From the IMG/VR virus record IMGVR_UViG_3300027759_000158, positions 1 through 42,772 of that record: a DNA stretch of 42,772 bases; one strand, 5' to 3'. This document shows, piece after piece, positions 33,454 through 41,359 of this stretch; within the stretch, counting starts at the first letter, position 1, and each line of letters begins with the position of its first letter. The position numbers were made by a program, and so were the translations under genes. Origin of the DNA: a virus. The notes under the pieces were generated by a model, which saw only the letters and a program-made list of their open reading frames with translations, was not told the origin of the DNA and did no database searches.

Positions 33454-35217
33454 TCAGACCTTCTCTTTAAGCTTCGCCTCTACGCGGATAATCCCCTCTG
33501 CAATCCAGGACATGCAAGGCACGGCCATCGAGTTGCCAGCACACTTATACTGCGGTCCGTCCGGTGCCTGGCCGGCGGGCTTACCCTTCCAAGGGATGTT
33601 GGTCCAGTTGTCGGGGAATCCTTGAAGCCGCATGCATTCATTGACGCTCAACCTACGCACGACCATCTCGACCGCAACATGGGGCGACTGGTCGCCGCTA
33701 TCCTTGGTCAAGGTCGGGAAGGTTTCGGTCGAAGGATCTGCCCCGCCCTTGCGACGCAGGTTCCCCGGCTGGAAGGCAACAGCAGGAGCGCCATGCCCAC
33801 CTGCGGTACGGAGCGGAACATGCACATCGCCGGTGAGTGTCTGATTATACAGGTCAACGCCTTGCGGCTGCACGACTAACGCATCAGCCTCGACACGCTC
33901 ATTGCCGGTCTTTGAGAACGGTGCGCCGCTTGATACGGTTGGAGAAACCTTTGAGCAATGCACGGCAAGCGGTTCCGTGTCTCCGCTCTTCGTGTTAGCC
34001 TTTAGCGTGGGGCAAACCTTCTGCTCGGTGATCTTGTCGTTAAGGCGAAGCTCGCTTGCTTGGACGATGAATGGGTCTTGTTGGGCAAGGTGGATTGCAG
34101 TAATCTCGTCGATGGCTTCGGAGGAAGAACCTCCGCGGCTCCCCTTACAGGTAGTAACCGTTGGTGCAACGATAGGCTGGGCAAGCCATTGATCTGGAGA
34201 TGTTGCGATTGTAAATGTCTTCTCCTCGCTGCCCAGGAAGCCCTTGCCTGCACCCTTGCCTGGCGTACCGCCCTGCTCACCAGTCTCGACCGGCGAACCG
34301 CCACGAATCTTGAACATCATAGGAGGTATACCGATGGCGTGTGGGCCGCGAGCTACCACGGTATCCATCACCTCTGACTCCCCGATGTGCGGTTCGTATA
34401 GAGCGTTCTCGCCTTGATTGAAGGCGGCCCTGTCGATCACGACAGGCATAGGCTGAAGGACGGCGGGGAAGCGGTTCTTCTCTGGCATCGTCTGCCCCTT
34501 TGCGAGTACGGCGTCGAGCGTCTGGCTTACTTGTCCTCCATCCCACCAGCATCCTGCTCCGACTCCTCCGGCTCCGACAGGGCTACCCTCTCTAGAGCTT
34601 TCTGCAACATTGGCGGAAGGCTTTTTCCTCGTTTGCTTGCCCTGCGCAATATACCTCTGCAAGCCTTCGCCGATAGATAAAGCCTCTGCGGCAATTCTCC
34701 AGTCTCCAACACCTGTGACAGGGTCGCGGTGGGCCAAGACGAACACTCGCCGACGCCGCTGTGGCACTCCGAAGTGTTCAGCATTGAGAACCCGGTAGGA
34801 CCACCCATAGCCGAGCTGCCCCAGCGCCCCAAGGAAGGCACCAAAGTCCCGTCCTCCTCCGCTTGAAAGCACTCCGACAACATTTTCCCACAGGATATAT
34901 CGGGGACGTAGGTGGTCAGCCAATCCAAGAAAGGTGAGGCAGAGATTGCCGCGGGGATCTGCGAGTCCTTTCCGCAGGCCGGCAACGGAGAAGGACTGAC
35001 AGGGTGTTCCTCCGACCAGAAGGTCGATTGAACCGGGTTCGATTGGCCAGGATTTGTATTGGGTGAGGTCGCCATGATTTGGTGTGTTGGGAAAGCGGTG
35101 CTTCAGTACAGCTGAAGGGAAAGGCTCAATCTCGCTGAACGCAACAGGCGTCCAGCCGAACTTGTGCCATGCGTTGGTAGCGGCTTCGATGCCAGAGCAG
35201 ACGGATACATACTTCAT
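33454..35217 (-). CDS. C5 cytosine DNA methyltransferase
   Basis: 587 residues. Motif I SVCSGIEAA (5-13), FSEIEPF (27-33), motif IV GGTPCQSFS (69-77) with catalytic Cys73, ENV (111-113) and QRRRR (153-157) are all present; GNSMAVP near 563 is motif X. The middle (about 200-510) is a long variable region for target recognition. It may protect phage DNA from host restriction. A second long ORF lies inside it in another frame. The promoter is TTGACC-N17-CATCAA and the leader CCATCCCAACCT. Confidence 0.95.
   Translation of the reverse strand: MKYVSVCSGIEAATNAWHKFGWTPVAFSEIEPFPSAVLKHRFPNTPNHGDLTQYKSWPIEPGSIDLLVGGTPCQSFSVAGLRKGLADPRGNLCLTFLGLADHLRPRYILWENVVGVLSSGGGRDFGAFLGALGQLGYGWSYRVLNAEHFGVPQRRRRVFVLAHRDPVTGVGDWRIAAEALSIGEGLQRYIAQGKQTRKKPSANVAESSREGSPVGAGGVGAGCWWDGGQVSQTLDAVLAKGQTMPEKNRFPAVLQPMPVVIDRAAFNQGENALYEPHIGESEVMDTVVARGPHAIGIPPMMFKIRGGSPVETGEQGGTPGKGAGKGFLGSEEKTFTIATSPDQWLAQPIVAPTVTTCKGSRGGSSSEAIDEITAIHLAQQDPFIVQASELRLNDKITEQKVCPTLKANTKSGDTEPLAVHCSKVSPTVSSGAPFSKTGNERVEADALVVQPQGVDLYNQTLTGDVHVPLRTAGGHGAPAVAFQPGNLRRKGGADPSTETFPTLTKDSGDQSPHVAVEMVVRRLSVNECMRLQGFPDNWTNIPWKGKPAGQAPDGPQYKCAGNSMAVPCMSWIAEGIIRVEAKLKEKV
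34527..35075 (-). CDS. Embedded overlapping ORF within the methyltransferase gene
   Basis: 182 residues in a frame shifted relative to the methyltransferase on the same strand, open over 549 bp. Start ATG 35075 is preceded by TTCCCAACACACCAAATC, the C/A-rich leader type used by true genes here. The product has FWSEEHP near residue 19, TATLSQVLETGELPQRLYLS (about 117-136), then AKACRGILRRASKRGKSLPP (about 137-156). I recognise this GILRRA.KRGK..PP pattern from products annotated in many phages at this same position inside dcm-like genes. So dual coding is likely real rather than a shadow. Function unknown. Confidence 0.7.
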   Translation of the reverse strand: MATSPNTNPGQSNPVQSTFWSEEHPVSPSPLPACGKDSQIPAAISASPFLDWLTTYVPDISCGKMLSECFQAEEDGTLVPSLGRWGSSAMGGPTGFSMLNTSECHSGVGECSSWPTATLSQVLETGELPQRLYLSAKACRGILRRASKRGKSLPPMLQKALERVALSEPEESEQDAGGMEDK

Positions 35218-35231
35218 AGGTTGGGATGGCT

Positions 35232-35260
35232 TTGATGGATTGATACAAAGTGTCGGTCAA
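35232..35260 (-). promoter_or_regulatory. Promoter upstream of the methyltransferase
   Basis: TTGACC (35260-35255), 17 bp, CATCAA (35237-35232), then about 14 nt to the ATG. Same -35 and -10 words as other predicted promoters. It starts 8 bp inside the intergenic gap after the nuclease gene. Confidence 0.55.
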
Positions 35261-35267
35261 CGAAAAT

Positions 35268-35834
35268 TTATGGTGAAGTGATGGTATGACCCTTGGTCTT
35301 CCCGACCCAGCAAAGACAACCTTCGGTGATAGAGTCTAGACTGGACATCTGCTCGGCTGGCACGATGTAGGACATCCGGCTAGATCCACGGAAGTAGCCG
35401 AGGTTTGCGTCGGTGATGACGTCCTTACGTTCAGCCCAGCCAACGAAGGTAACGGTCTGCTCGTCGTACCGTACGCGCATAAGGGCGTAGATATCGATGG
35501 CTTCCTTGGTCGTCCACTTGCCGTCTATCTGGTAGGCAGGGACGAGGAGGTGTGGGTTTTCGTGGTGACTAGACTTAACCTCAATCAACTGGCCGTTGGC
35601 GGCGACGAAGTCTGGCGTCCCGCTCCTGGCGTAGACGGTGTCGTCGCGTTCAAGGTCGAAGATGCGGGAGAAGCCAATCTCTCCGAGCAGCCCAACTAGG
35701 TCGGCGACAATACCGGACTGCTTGCCCGCCTTCTGGTCGGGTACGCCAGCTATGCGGTTCGATTCGCCCCTCGCCCTGGCTTCAGCCTCGGCGTTGCGCA
35801 TCGTGATCTCGTCAAGCTTGATAGACAGGGTCAT
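35268..35834 (-). CDS. PD-(D/E)XK-type nuclease, 188 aa
   Basis: Motif: Glu52 in LLGEIGF, then SGTPDFVAANGQLIEVKSS with Asp75, Glu85 and Lys87, the canonical PD-...-E-x-K core. The rest is alpha/beta with MRVRYDEQTVTFVGWAE near residue 118. The flanking genes suggest roles in recombination or restriction; directly next door is the C5 methyltransferase, so it might cleave unmodified DNA or branched DNA. Cleavage specificity cannot be seen. A T7 endonuclease I-like role is the other option. Confidence 0.82.
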   Translation of the reverse strand: MTLSIKLDEITMRNAEAEARARGESNRIAGVPDQKAGKQSGIVADLVGLLGEIGFSRIFDLERDDTVYARSGTPDFVAANGQLIEVKSSHHENPHLLVPAYQIDGKWTTKEAIDIYALMRVRYDEQTVTFVGWAERKDVITDANLGYFRGSSRMSYIVPAEQMSSLDSITEGCLCWVGKTKGHTITSP

Positions 35835-35835
35835 C

Positions 35836-36615
35836 TTACCAAGCCCAGGTCTTCGGAGGCTCGACCGGCGCGGCGACCTGTTCGGCTACGCCGTGGCAAC
35901 GCTTCTTGTAGTCGCACCACTTGCACTTGAAGTCATCGACGCCTCGACCGATGCGGCCAAGTTGTTCGGGGTTGTCTGTCTTCACGATCCGCACGGCCCT
36001 GTCGATGTAGGTCTGGGCGTCTCTGGCATTGAATGGAACCATCTCGACATGGATTTCGCCGGTGTCTCGGTTGATGGCCGTGAACAGGCACGACAGCAGG
36101 TCTTTGTAGGCCATGTAGATCTGGACCTGGGCGTAGTACACAGGCTTGGAATCCTTCAGCCCCTTCTTCACCACGTCGCTCCAGCTCTTCTCGCCCAGGG
36201 CTTTGCTTTCCCACAGGCATGGGTAGAACACGCCGGCTAGGGCTGGACCGTCGTTGATGATGCCGTCTAGATGCCCCTTAAATTTGTCGTTGGCGTCGGA
36301 GATTCCGAACTGCTTGCCGTCAAGTTGGTGGGTCTGGAGGTTGAAGCCGGCCATAATGAGATACTCTGCGACGCGGCTTTCGCCGTCATGGCCCATGTCA
36401 AAAATGCGTAGGGTGTTGGCTTTGAATTCTGCGCCTTCGTCCTTTGGCGTCATGTGGAATTCGTACGCTAGTCGTCGCTCGCATTCGTCGCCGATGCGTG
36501 ACGCTCCTAGGTACTGGCGTGGGGCTTGCTTTCCCCGGTGTGCCTTGGTTGCTGCGTCGATCAAGGCTTTGATGCCTTCGGCAATCTCGCAGGGTTGGGT
36601 TTCTGGTTTGAACAT
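35836..36615 (-). CDS. Cas4/RecB-family Fe-S nuclease
   Basis: 259 residues. Cysteines Cys45 (GDECERRL) and Cys231, Cys234, Cys240 (CKWCDYKKRC) match a 4Fe-4S cluster arrangement. Nuclease residues: Asp117 in KGHLDG, Glu136 and Lys138 in WESKA. Members are 5'-3' exonucleases that process ends for recombination or replication. Lies 1 bp downstream of the SF2 helicase gene, so the pair probably acts together. No CRISPR array or Cas1/2 is here, so a spacer-acquisition role is not supported. Confidence 0.88.
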   Translation of the reverse strand: MFKPETQPCEIAEGIKALIDAATKAHRGKQAPRQYLGASRIGDECERRLAYEFHMTPKDEGAEFKANTLRIFDMGHDGESRVAEYLIMAGFNLQTHQLDGKQFGISDANDKFKGHLDGIINDGPALAGVFYPCLWESKALGEKSWSDVVKKGLKDSKPVYYAQVQIYMAYKDLLSCLFTAINRDTGEIHVEMVPFNARDAQTYIDRAVRIVKTDNPEQLGRIGRGVDDFKCKWCDYKKRCHGVAEQVAAPVEPPKTWAW

Positions 36616-36616
36616 G

Positions 36617-38272
36617 TTAGATGGAAAGTATCTTGGCTTTGATGAAACGCTCGCGCCACTTCCAAGTTAATGAGCAGGTTGCTCTGTACTTGGTTAGGCC
36701 GACGGAAGAGAATGCATCTAGCCCCAACTGGGCAAGCTGCTTGTCGGAGGGCGGTTCAGTCAGCCAACGCTTGCTCTTCCTGGCGGCGTCCTTGTCGCCA
36801 TGCTCCCGGAGGTAGTCGTCTGCCGACGCGACAGCCTGTAGCCGGTCGTCGGTTACGGAGATGAGGGTCGCACCAGTCGCACCATCCTTACCGCCGATGG
36901 CGTACTGCTTGCCGTCGTGCTGGACGACGCAGGCCCAGGCGGTCATAGCCGAGGCGATGGTAACGACGCCGTCCCAGAATGACTCCCACCGGAAGGGGGA
37001 CATCTCCAGGATCTCAACCTCGGTGAGGGTAAAGTTGACTAGGTCGCCACGCTCATCGGCTTCCTTCTGGCGACGCTCTACGCCGTCGAAGATATGTTCA
37101 CACGCAGGGCATACTGCCACCCCCAGGGGGACTTCCATCTTGCAGGATGGGCAGACCTTCGTCCTGGCTTCACCCTTGACCGGCTCCAGCACGACATCGG
37201 TATCCAGTCCGCCGTGGGTAAGAATGGAGTAGCCGAAGTCTAGTACGATGCAGTCGGACTTGATGACTCCAGGATGCTTCTCTGGGTCTACCTTGCGCAG
37301 GCCACGACCAATCATCTGGATCATCGTAGACTTGAATGAGCAGGGGCGGAGGAGCAGGACGCAGCTCACGGTCTGGCAGTCGTAACCCTCGGTAAGGACG
37401 GCGACATTGACCAGTACTTGGGTGCGATCCTTCTCAAAGTCGATTAGGGCGCGGCGTCGGTCGCCGTCAGACAGGTTGCCGTGGACGATGTCGGCCTTGA
37501 TGCCGGCGTCGCAGAAGGCTTGGGTCACATGCTCCGCGTGTTCGACGGTGGAGCAGAAAGCTATGGTCTTCCGGCTTCCTGCCTTCTCACGCCACTCGGC
37601 GATGACACGCTCGGTGACGGCTGACTTGTCCATGATCGCTTCCACCTCGGCCATGTCAAAGTCGGCGACAGTACGCTTAACGCCTGCCAGTTCGGAGCGT
37701 AGCCCGCAGTCGATGACGAACACGCGTGGGCGGACCAGGTTGCCAGCCTCAATCAGCTCTTTTATGGAGATGACGTCGGCTACATTGGAGAAGACGGCGG
37801 CGAGGGCTTTCTTGTCGGCGCGTTGAGGGGTAGCCGTCACGCCCAGTATGCGGACGGAGGGATTCAGCTCCCTCGCCCTGGCGACGATGCGGATATATGA
37901 TTCGGCTGCGACGTGGTGGGCTTCGTCGATGACGAGCAGATCCACAGGCGGCATAGTGGCGAGGTTGTCTTCCCTGGCTAGGGTCTGGACCATCGCAAAG
38001 GTGACGCCATCAGACCAGCGTTTGCGGTCGGCGGCGTAGATGTCGGTCGGTGTGTCGGCGTCGATACGCCGATAGGTGGCGCGGTTCTGGGCGACTAGTT
38101 CGTCGCGGTGCTGGAGGACAATGGTCTTGCCCTTGCCTGCCGCTTTGATGGCGGCTGACAGCATGACGGTCTTGCCAGCTCCGGTAGGCGCAACACCGAG
38201 GGTGTTGCCCTTCTGCGTGAGGGCGTAGTTGACCTTGTGAACGAAGTCCACCTGCCTAGGTCGGAGCTTCAT
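36617..38272 (-). CDS. SF2 DEAD/DEAH-type helicase with zinc motif
   Basis: I start at ATG 38272 (MKLRPRQVDF), which forms an ATGA overlap with the small ORF upstream; 551 residues. Motifs: I APTGAGKT, II DEAH, III TATP, V LTEGYDCQ, VI QMIGRGLR. A Cys4 zinc motif (CPSCKMEVPLGVAVCPAC, about 377-394) follows the helicase core. The pattern resembles RadD/UvsW-type repair helicases that remodel forks or promote branch migration. Likely partner of the adjacent Fe-S nuclease. Confidence 0.92.
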   Translation of the reverse strand: MKLRPRQVDFVHKVNYALTQKGNTLGVAPTGAGKTVMLSAAIKAAGKGKTIVLQHRDELVAQNRATYRRIDADTPTDIYAADRKRWSDGVTFAMVQTLAREDNLATMPPVDLLVIDEAHHVAAESYIRIVARARELNPSVRILGVTATPQRADKKALAAVFSNVADVISIKELIEAGNLVRPRVFVIDCGLRSELAGVKRTVADFDMAEVEAIMDKSAVTERVIAEWREKAGSRKTIAFCSTVEHAEHVTQAFCDAGIKADIVHGNLSDGDRRRALIDFEKDRTQVLVNVAVLTEGYDCQTVSCVLLLRPCSFKSTMIQMIGRGLRKVDPEKHPGVIKSDCIVLDFGYSILTHGGLDTDVVLEPVKGEARTKVCPSCKMEVPLGVAVCPACEHIFDGVERRQKEADERGDLVNFTLTEVEILEMSPFRWESFWDGVVTIASAMTAWACVVQHDGKQYAIGGKDGATGATLISVTDDRLQAVASADDYLREHGDKDAARKSKRWLTEPPSDKQLAQLGLDAFSSVGLTKYRATCSLTWKWRERFIKAKILSI

Positions 38273-38544
38273 GGTAGAAGAAAACCGTCCGAGAGAAACC
38301 ATCGTTGAGAGGGCCGGACGGTCGAAAGGGAAGACTCCCTCGTACCTTTCGGCAGAGGAGGGAGCCGTTGTAGTTTCCCGCTAGAGCGGAAAGTGGGGGG
38401 TGGCGGGAGAGGCAAACCCAACATCTGCGTCACCGCTGCGAGCGTAGACGGAAGTTGCTGGACCGACGGCCAGGTTGTCGTCTCGCTCTCACCCTTGATG
38501 TTAAGGAGCAAAAGGACAAACGTCCCTTGATGAGATGCTGACAT
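38269..38544 (-). CDS. Small ORF with start codon in a hairpin, 91 aa
   Basis: ATG 38544 gives MSASHQGTFVLLLLNIKGES and ends in an ATGA overlap with the helicase ATG, which supports coding. Pro-rich second half (LGLPLPPPPTF). No family recognised. Its first codons lie inside the 3' arm of the 60-nt inverted repeat at 38521-38580, so its translation may depend on whether that RNA hairpin is open. A TTG further upstream is less plausible. Confidence 0.5.
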   Translation of the reverse strand: MSASHQGTFVLLLLNIKGESETTTWPSVQQLPSTLAAVTQMLGLPLPPPPTFRSSGKLQRLPPLPKGTRESSLSTVRPSQRWFLSDGFLLP

Positions 38545-38580
38545 ATTATTCTCGTTTGTCAGCATCTTAATCAAGGGACG
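38521..38580 (-). promoter_or_regulatory. Large inverted repeat, possible translational or attenuation control
   Basis: Minus-strand arm CGTCCCTTGAT-TA-AGATGCTGACA (38580-38557) pairs with TGTCAGCATCT-C-ATCAAGGGACG (38543-38521); 22 paired positions with a 1-2 nt internal mismatch and a 13-nt loop. The AUG at 38544 sits at the loop-stem junction. TTTGTCCTTTTG follows the stem, so partial termination is also possible. Confidence 0.7.
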
Positions 38581-38596
38581 CCTGGATGGTGTCCGA

Positions 38597-39190
38597 TTAG
38601 AACGGATTGGAGGAAGACGGAGTCTTCACCCAACCCGGAGCAGCCGTCGGGGCAGGGGCAGAGAAGGCCGCAGAGCGAGCCTGTTCCACCACGCCAGACT
38701 GTCCGGCAATCAGCTTCTGGAAGTCACGGTAGCCACCGGAGGCGGCGTTAGGCGACAGCCATTCACCGACCTTGTTCTTGTCAGCGTACGCAGGGTCGGT
38801 GTTCTTCTCGACCTTGACCTTGATGGCGACGCGCTGGCCGTCCATGAAGTTCATGATTGCAAGAGTATCCTTGCCGGTGAACGCCTCGTAGGACTTCGGG
38901 TCAGCGACCTTGAAGTGACCGCTAGACTCGAAGATGCGGGTAATGGACGTGATGCCCATCTTGCGCCACTTCTCGCCGTTGCGGTCGTCCTGCACGTCGG
39001 GGATCATGTCGAAGACCTTGCGACCTTCGTGTTCACCGCCGATGACCGTGAGCGTCACCGGGTAGTAGGTGCCGCCGCTGGTCTTCGACTGCTTCGCGCC
39101 GGCGACGGTGATCAACGCCCACGCCAGGGTGCCGTTGGGGATGAGTTCCGGGGCCGAACCGGCGCCGGAGGTGGGGGAGAACATGCTCAT
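38597..39190 (-). CDS. SSB-like protein
   Basis: 197 residues. N-terminal beta-rich domain (TLAWALITVAGAKQ, YYPVTLTVIGGEHEGRKVFD) looks like an OB fold, then a basic middle with a disordered Ala/Pro tail and the terminal SSSNPF, a possible interaction tip like the IPF end of SSB. It lies directly downstream of the Sak4-like ATPase; such ATPases act with an SSB for single-strand annealing. No classical SSB family signature is certain; similarity to DUF669-type partners is possible. Confidence 0.75.
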   Translation of the reverse strand: MSMFSPTSGAGSAPELIPNGTLAWALITVAGAKQSKTSGGTYYPVTLTVIGGEHEGRKVFDMIPDVQDDRNGEKWRKMGITSITRIFESSGHFKVADPKSYEAFTGKDTLAIMNFMDGQRVAIKVKVEKNTDPAYADKNKVGEWLSPNAASGGYRDFQKLIAGQSGVVEQARSAAFSAPAPTAAPGWVKTPSSSNPF

Positions 39191-39198
39191 ATTATGTA

Positions 39199-40071
39199 TT
39201 ACTTGGTGTTGGTATTGGGGGTGATAGAAGCGGGGATGGTGCGGACGAGGTTGGTATCGACGCGCTTACCGGAGCGGATCTTCTTGATGAGCGCACCGAG
39301 GTCGGGGGCTTCAAGGATATCAAGGCGACCAGAGCGGTCCTTGGCGGGGTATCCCCACGGATTCTGCTGCTGGCAGCAGAAGGCGCGGTACATCGAGCCG
39401 TCCTCGTTCTTGAAGTTCTGGAGGGTGATTACCTGGTCAAAGATACCCGGAAGCTCGCGGCCAGTCTTGCTGCCCTCGATCTGCGGATTCCACGACACGC
39501 GCTTGAGGTCATCGACTTCCTGGTCGAGGATGCCCGACAGGATGATAGACTTGTTGGAGTGCTGGAGGTGGGTCAGCCAGCGGATCATCTCCTGGCCGAG
39601 CAGACCATAGGCGCCGCGGGTGTCGGGCTTGCCTTCACGATTGAACGTCTCCGGCTGAACCTTCGCCCACTTGAAGCACTCACGACCGGCGACCGTGATG
39701 GAGTCGATGAAGATCGTGTCGTACTTGGCGAGGTCGATATTGGAGAAGGCGGTCGAGACAGCCTCATGGACCGGCTTGGAGTACGGACCGGTGGCGTCGC
39801 TCGGATCGTGGCCGCCGACATACAGAGCCAGGGCGCGGGCGATTTCCCAAGGGTACTTGCCAAAGGACTGGGCGACATCGCGGACGTCGATGACGTCTGC
39901 CGGCCAGTCCTGGATGGCGAGGGTGCCGGCTTCCAGGTCCACGAAGAGGGTCGTCTTCGGGTCGAGGGTGCGAGCCTGGGTGGTCTTGCCCACGCCGGCG
40001 GGGCCGAACAGGGCGATGTTGATCTTTGGTACGGCCTTGAGGCGGTCGTCTGCCTTGATGATTTTGATCAT
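39199..40071 (-). CDS. Sak4-like RecA-type recombinase / ATPase
   Basis: Start at ATG 40071 (MIKIIKADDRL), 290 residues; longer upstream frames overlap the previous gene. Walker A GPAGVGKT (23-30), Walker B FIDSI (near 129) and a loop with GLLGQEMIRW (near 161). These are features of Sak4/AAA_24 single-strand annealing proteins of phages. Leader CCCAACCCAACCAC. Works with SSB-like protein encoded next. Confidence 0.86.
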   Translation of the reverse strand: MIKIIKADDRLKAVPKINIALFGPAGVGKTTQARTLDPKTTLFVDLEAGTLAIQDWPADVIDVRDVAQSFGKYPWEIARALALYVGGHDPSDATGPYSKPVHEAVSTAFSNIDLAKYDTIFIDSITVAGRECFKWAKVQPETFNREGKPDTRGAYGLLGQEMIRWLTHLQHSNKSIILSGILDQEVDDLKRVSWNPQIEGSKTGRELPGIFDQVITLQNFKNEDGSMYRAFCCQQQNPWGYPAKDRSGRLDILEAPDLGALIKKIRSGKRVDTNLVRTIPASITPNTNTK

Positions 40072-40088
40072 GTGGTTGGGTTGGGAGA

Positions 40089-40535
40089 TTAAGAAACGAA
40101 GGTGAACTTGGGGTCGCTGTACTTGACGGTGCGGGCGTCGAGCAGCTTGTCGCGTAGGGCGTTCTCGGTGACAGCCTGGAACGTCTTCTCTGGCACGGAG
40201 AATTCGATCTTGAACATACGCTGGACCTGGTCGTAAGGCAGGGACCGGGCGACCAGTTCCAACTTGGGGCTGTCCCACTTGACGGTGGCGCGAACCTCGG
40301 ACGTGAGCTTGACGCCCTCGGACTCAAAGGTGTGCTGGCCGTGGGTCTTGCCGTCCTGTTCCAAGGCGAACTTGATCACGTCGGCGAACCGGGTGGTCAG
40401 TTCCGACTGGACGTCGGCAAGTCGAGCCTTGGCGGCTTCGACGATGTTGTTCTGAATGGAGGCGGCGTCTCGGAGTTCCGAGACATCCATCTCCGTGAGA
40501 GCCTTAACGGCTGCTGCGGACTTTTTGTTTTTCAT
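40089..40535 (-). CDS. Protein preceding Sak4-like gene, unknown, 148 aa
   Basis: MKNKKSAAAVKALTEMDVSE starts a basic/helical part (about 1-60), followed by strands (VKLTSEVRATVKWDSPKLEL) and a helical end with VPEKTFQAVTENALRDKLLD. Proteins of this kind and size often lie just upstream of Sak4-like genes in phages, but I do not know the role. The start overlaps the HTH gene by 32 bp; leader CCCCCAACCGAC. Confidence 0.75.
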   Translation of the reverse strand: MKNKKSAAAVKALTEMDVSELRDAASIQNNIVEAAKARLADVQSELTTRFADVIKFALEQDGKTHGQHTFESEGVKLTSEVRATVKWDSPKLELVARSLPYDQVQRMFKIEFSVPEKTFQAVTENALRDKLLDARTVKYSDPKFTFVS

Positions 40536-40788
40536 GTCGGTTGGGGGAAAGCTTCGTCTCGGCGTTGGGGGCGGAGTTCAGCAGGAAAGAGTTGAGATCG
40601 ATGACACGGCCATCGCGCTTGGCAAGGTCCATTAACTGGACGATGCGGTGAGCCGGAAGGCTGTCGCGTTCGGACCACTTCTCAATGGTCTTAACGGATA
40701 GCTTGTAGCCGGATGCGTTGAGTTTACGCCAGAGATTGATGCGACCGCCGAAGTAGGCGACCAGCTTTTGAATGTCGAGTTTGATGTC
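40504..40788 (-). CDS. Cro/CI-type HTH regulator
   Basis: I use the GTG at 40788 after the leader GGACCCAACACC, giving 94 residues; the upstream TTG at 40842 falls in the promoter. HTH: LVAYFGGRINLWRKLNASGY with KLSVKTIEKWSERDSLPAHR (about 10-50). Length and compact HTH resemble small phage Cro-like proteins, which control early operons. Promoter TTGACG lies directly upstream, so autoregulation is plausible. Confidence 0.75.
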   Translation of the reverse strand, partial: DIKLDIQKLVAYFGGRINLWRKLNASGYKLSVKTIEKWSERDSLPAHRIVQLMDLAKRDGRVIDLNSFLLNSAPNAETKLSPNRHEKQKVRSSR

Positions 40789-40813
40789 CACGGTGTTGGG
40801 TCCGATGGAAAGG

Positions 40814-40842
40814 GGTATGCCTACTGGGTGTAGGTGCGTCAA
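40814..40842 (-). promoter_or_regulatory. Promoter upstream of HTH gene and recombination operon
   Basis: TTGACG (40842-40837), 17 bp, CATACC (40819-40814), then 25 nt to the GTG. -35 box agrees with TTGAC(A/C/G) elsewhere in the window. Confidence 0.55.
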
Positions 40843-40883
40843 TCACCACTTCAAATTTACTATGCTTTTTTTAAAAGCTACTA
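40843..40883. other. AT-rich gap between holin and HTH genes
   Basis: Strikingly AT-rich compared with surroundings. GCTTTT-TTT-AAAAGC forms a small hairpin (about 40864-40878), and GGTGAT occurs on both sides on the minus strand. Could be an UP element, operator for the HTH product, or weak terminator of the lysis cassette. Confidence 0.35.
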
Positions 40884-41198
40884 TTACCCCTTTAATTTAT
40901 CACCCTTGCCCTTCACCCACAGGATTGAGAAGTCAACGATCTGGGAAGCAGAGGCGCCGGCAATGCCGACGCATGCATCTCGTAGACCTTGCGTCATAGA
41001 GACATCCTTCAGCCCCTGGCCGACAAACCATGCGACAATGCCGGCGGCCAGTACATACCGAGCGGCCTTGCCCCACGTCATCCCAGGAGCGGTAGACAGC
41101 AGCAGCCTAGCGATCATGCCGGCCATACCGATAATGGCAGCCCACAAGCCTCCGTTCTGGAGCTGCTCTAAAAGGCCGTATTCTTCTGTTGGTTTCAT
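40884..41198 (-). CDS. Holin candidate
   Basis: Start at ATG 41198 in an ATGA overlap with the previous stop; 104 residues. Three hydrophobic stretches: GLWAAIIGMAGMIARLLL (about 18-35), AARYVLAAGIVAWFVGQGL (about 45-63), and a third around CVGIAGASASQIVDFSIL (about 76-93). Basic end KGKGDKLKG. The mid pattern with an amphipathic last helix and charged tail matches class-I-like phage holins. Its role in pore formation is inferred from location in the lysis cassette. Confidence 0.75.
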   Translation of the reverse strand: MKPTEEYGLLEQLQNGGLWAAIIGMAGMIARLLLSTAPGMTWGKAARYVLAAGIVAWFVGQGLKDVSMTQGLRDACVGIAGASASQIVDFSILWVKGKGDKLKG

Positions 41199-41359
41199 CT
41201 TTTTACAGTCATCAGCAACATTATATTTGCGCATGAGTAGCATCCCCACATGACGGCTAGGGCAGGTCGTCCGGCGCAGAAGCAGGCGATACTGGCAGAC
41301 AGGTACGCGGCTGATGCGATACCTGGGACGATGATCGTCGTAAAGAATTCTACATTCAT
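41195..41359 (-). CDS. Small membrane protein, 54 aa
   Basis: ATG 41359 gives MNVEFFTTIIVPGIASAAYL and continues with two hydrophobic stretches (IIVPGIASAAYLSASIACFC and ALAVMWGCYSCANIMLLM). ATGA overlaps link it to both neighbours. May be an antiholin or second holin component; no family known. Confidence 0.7.
   Translation of the reverse strand: MNVEFFTTIIVPGIASAAYLSASIACFCAGRPALAVMWGCYSCANIMLLMTVKR

Noticed and set aside
35836-36615. Cas4-like gene as a sign of a CRISPR system
   Set aside because: No repeats with unique spacers and no other cas gene; phage Cas4-like nucleases normally serve recombination.
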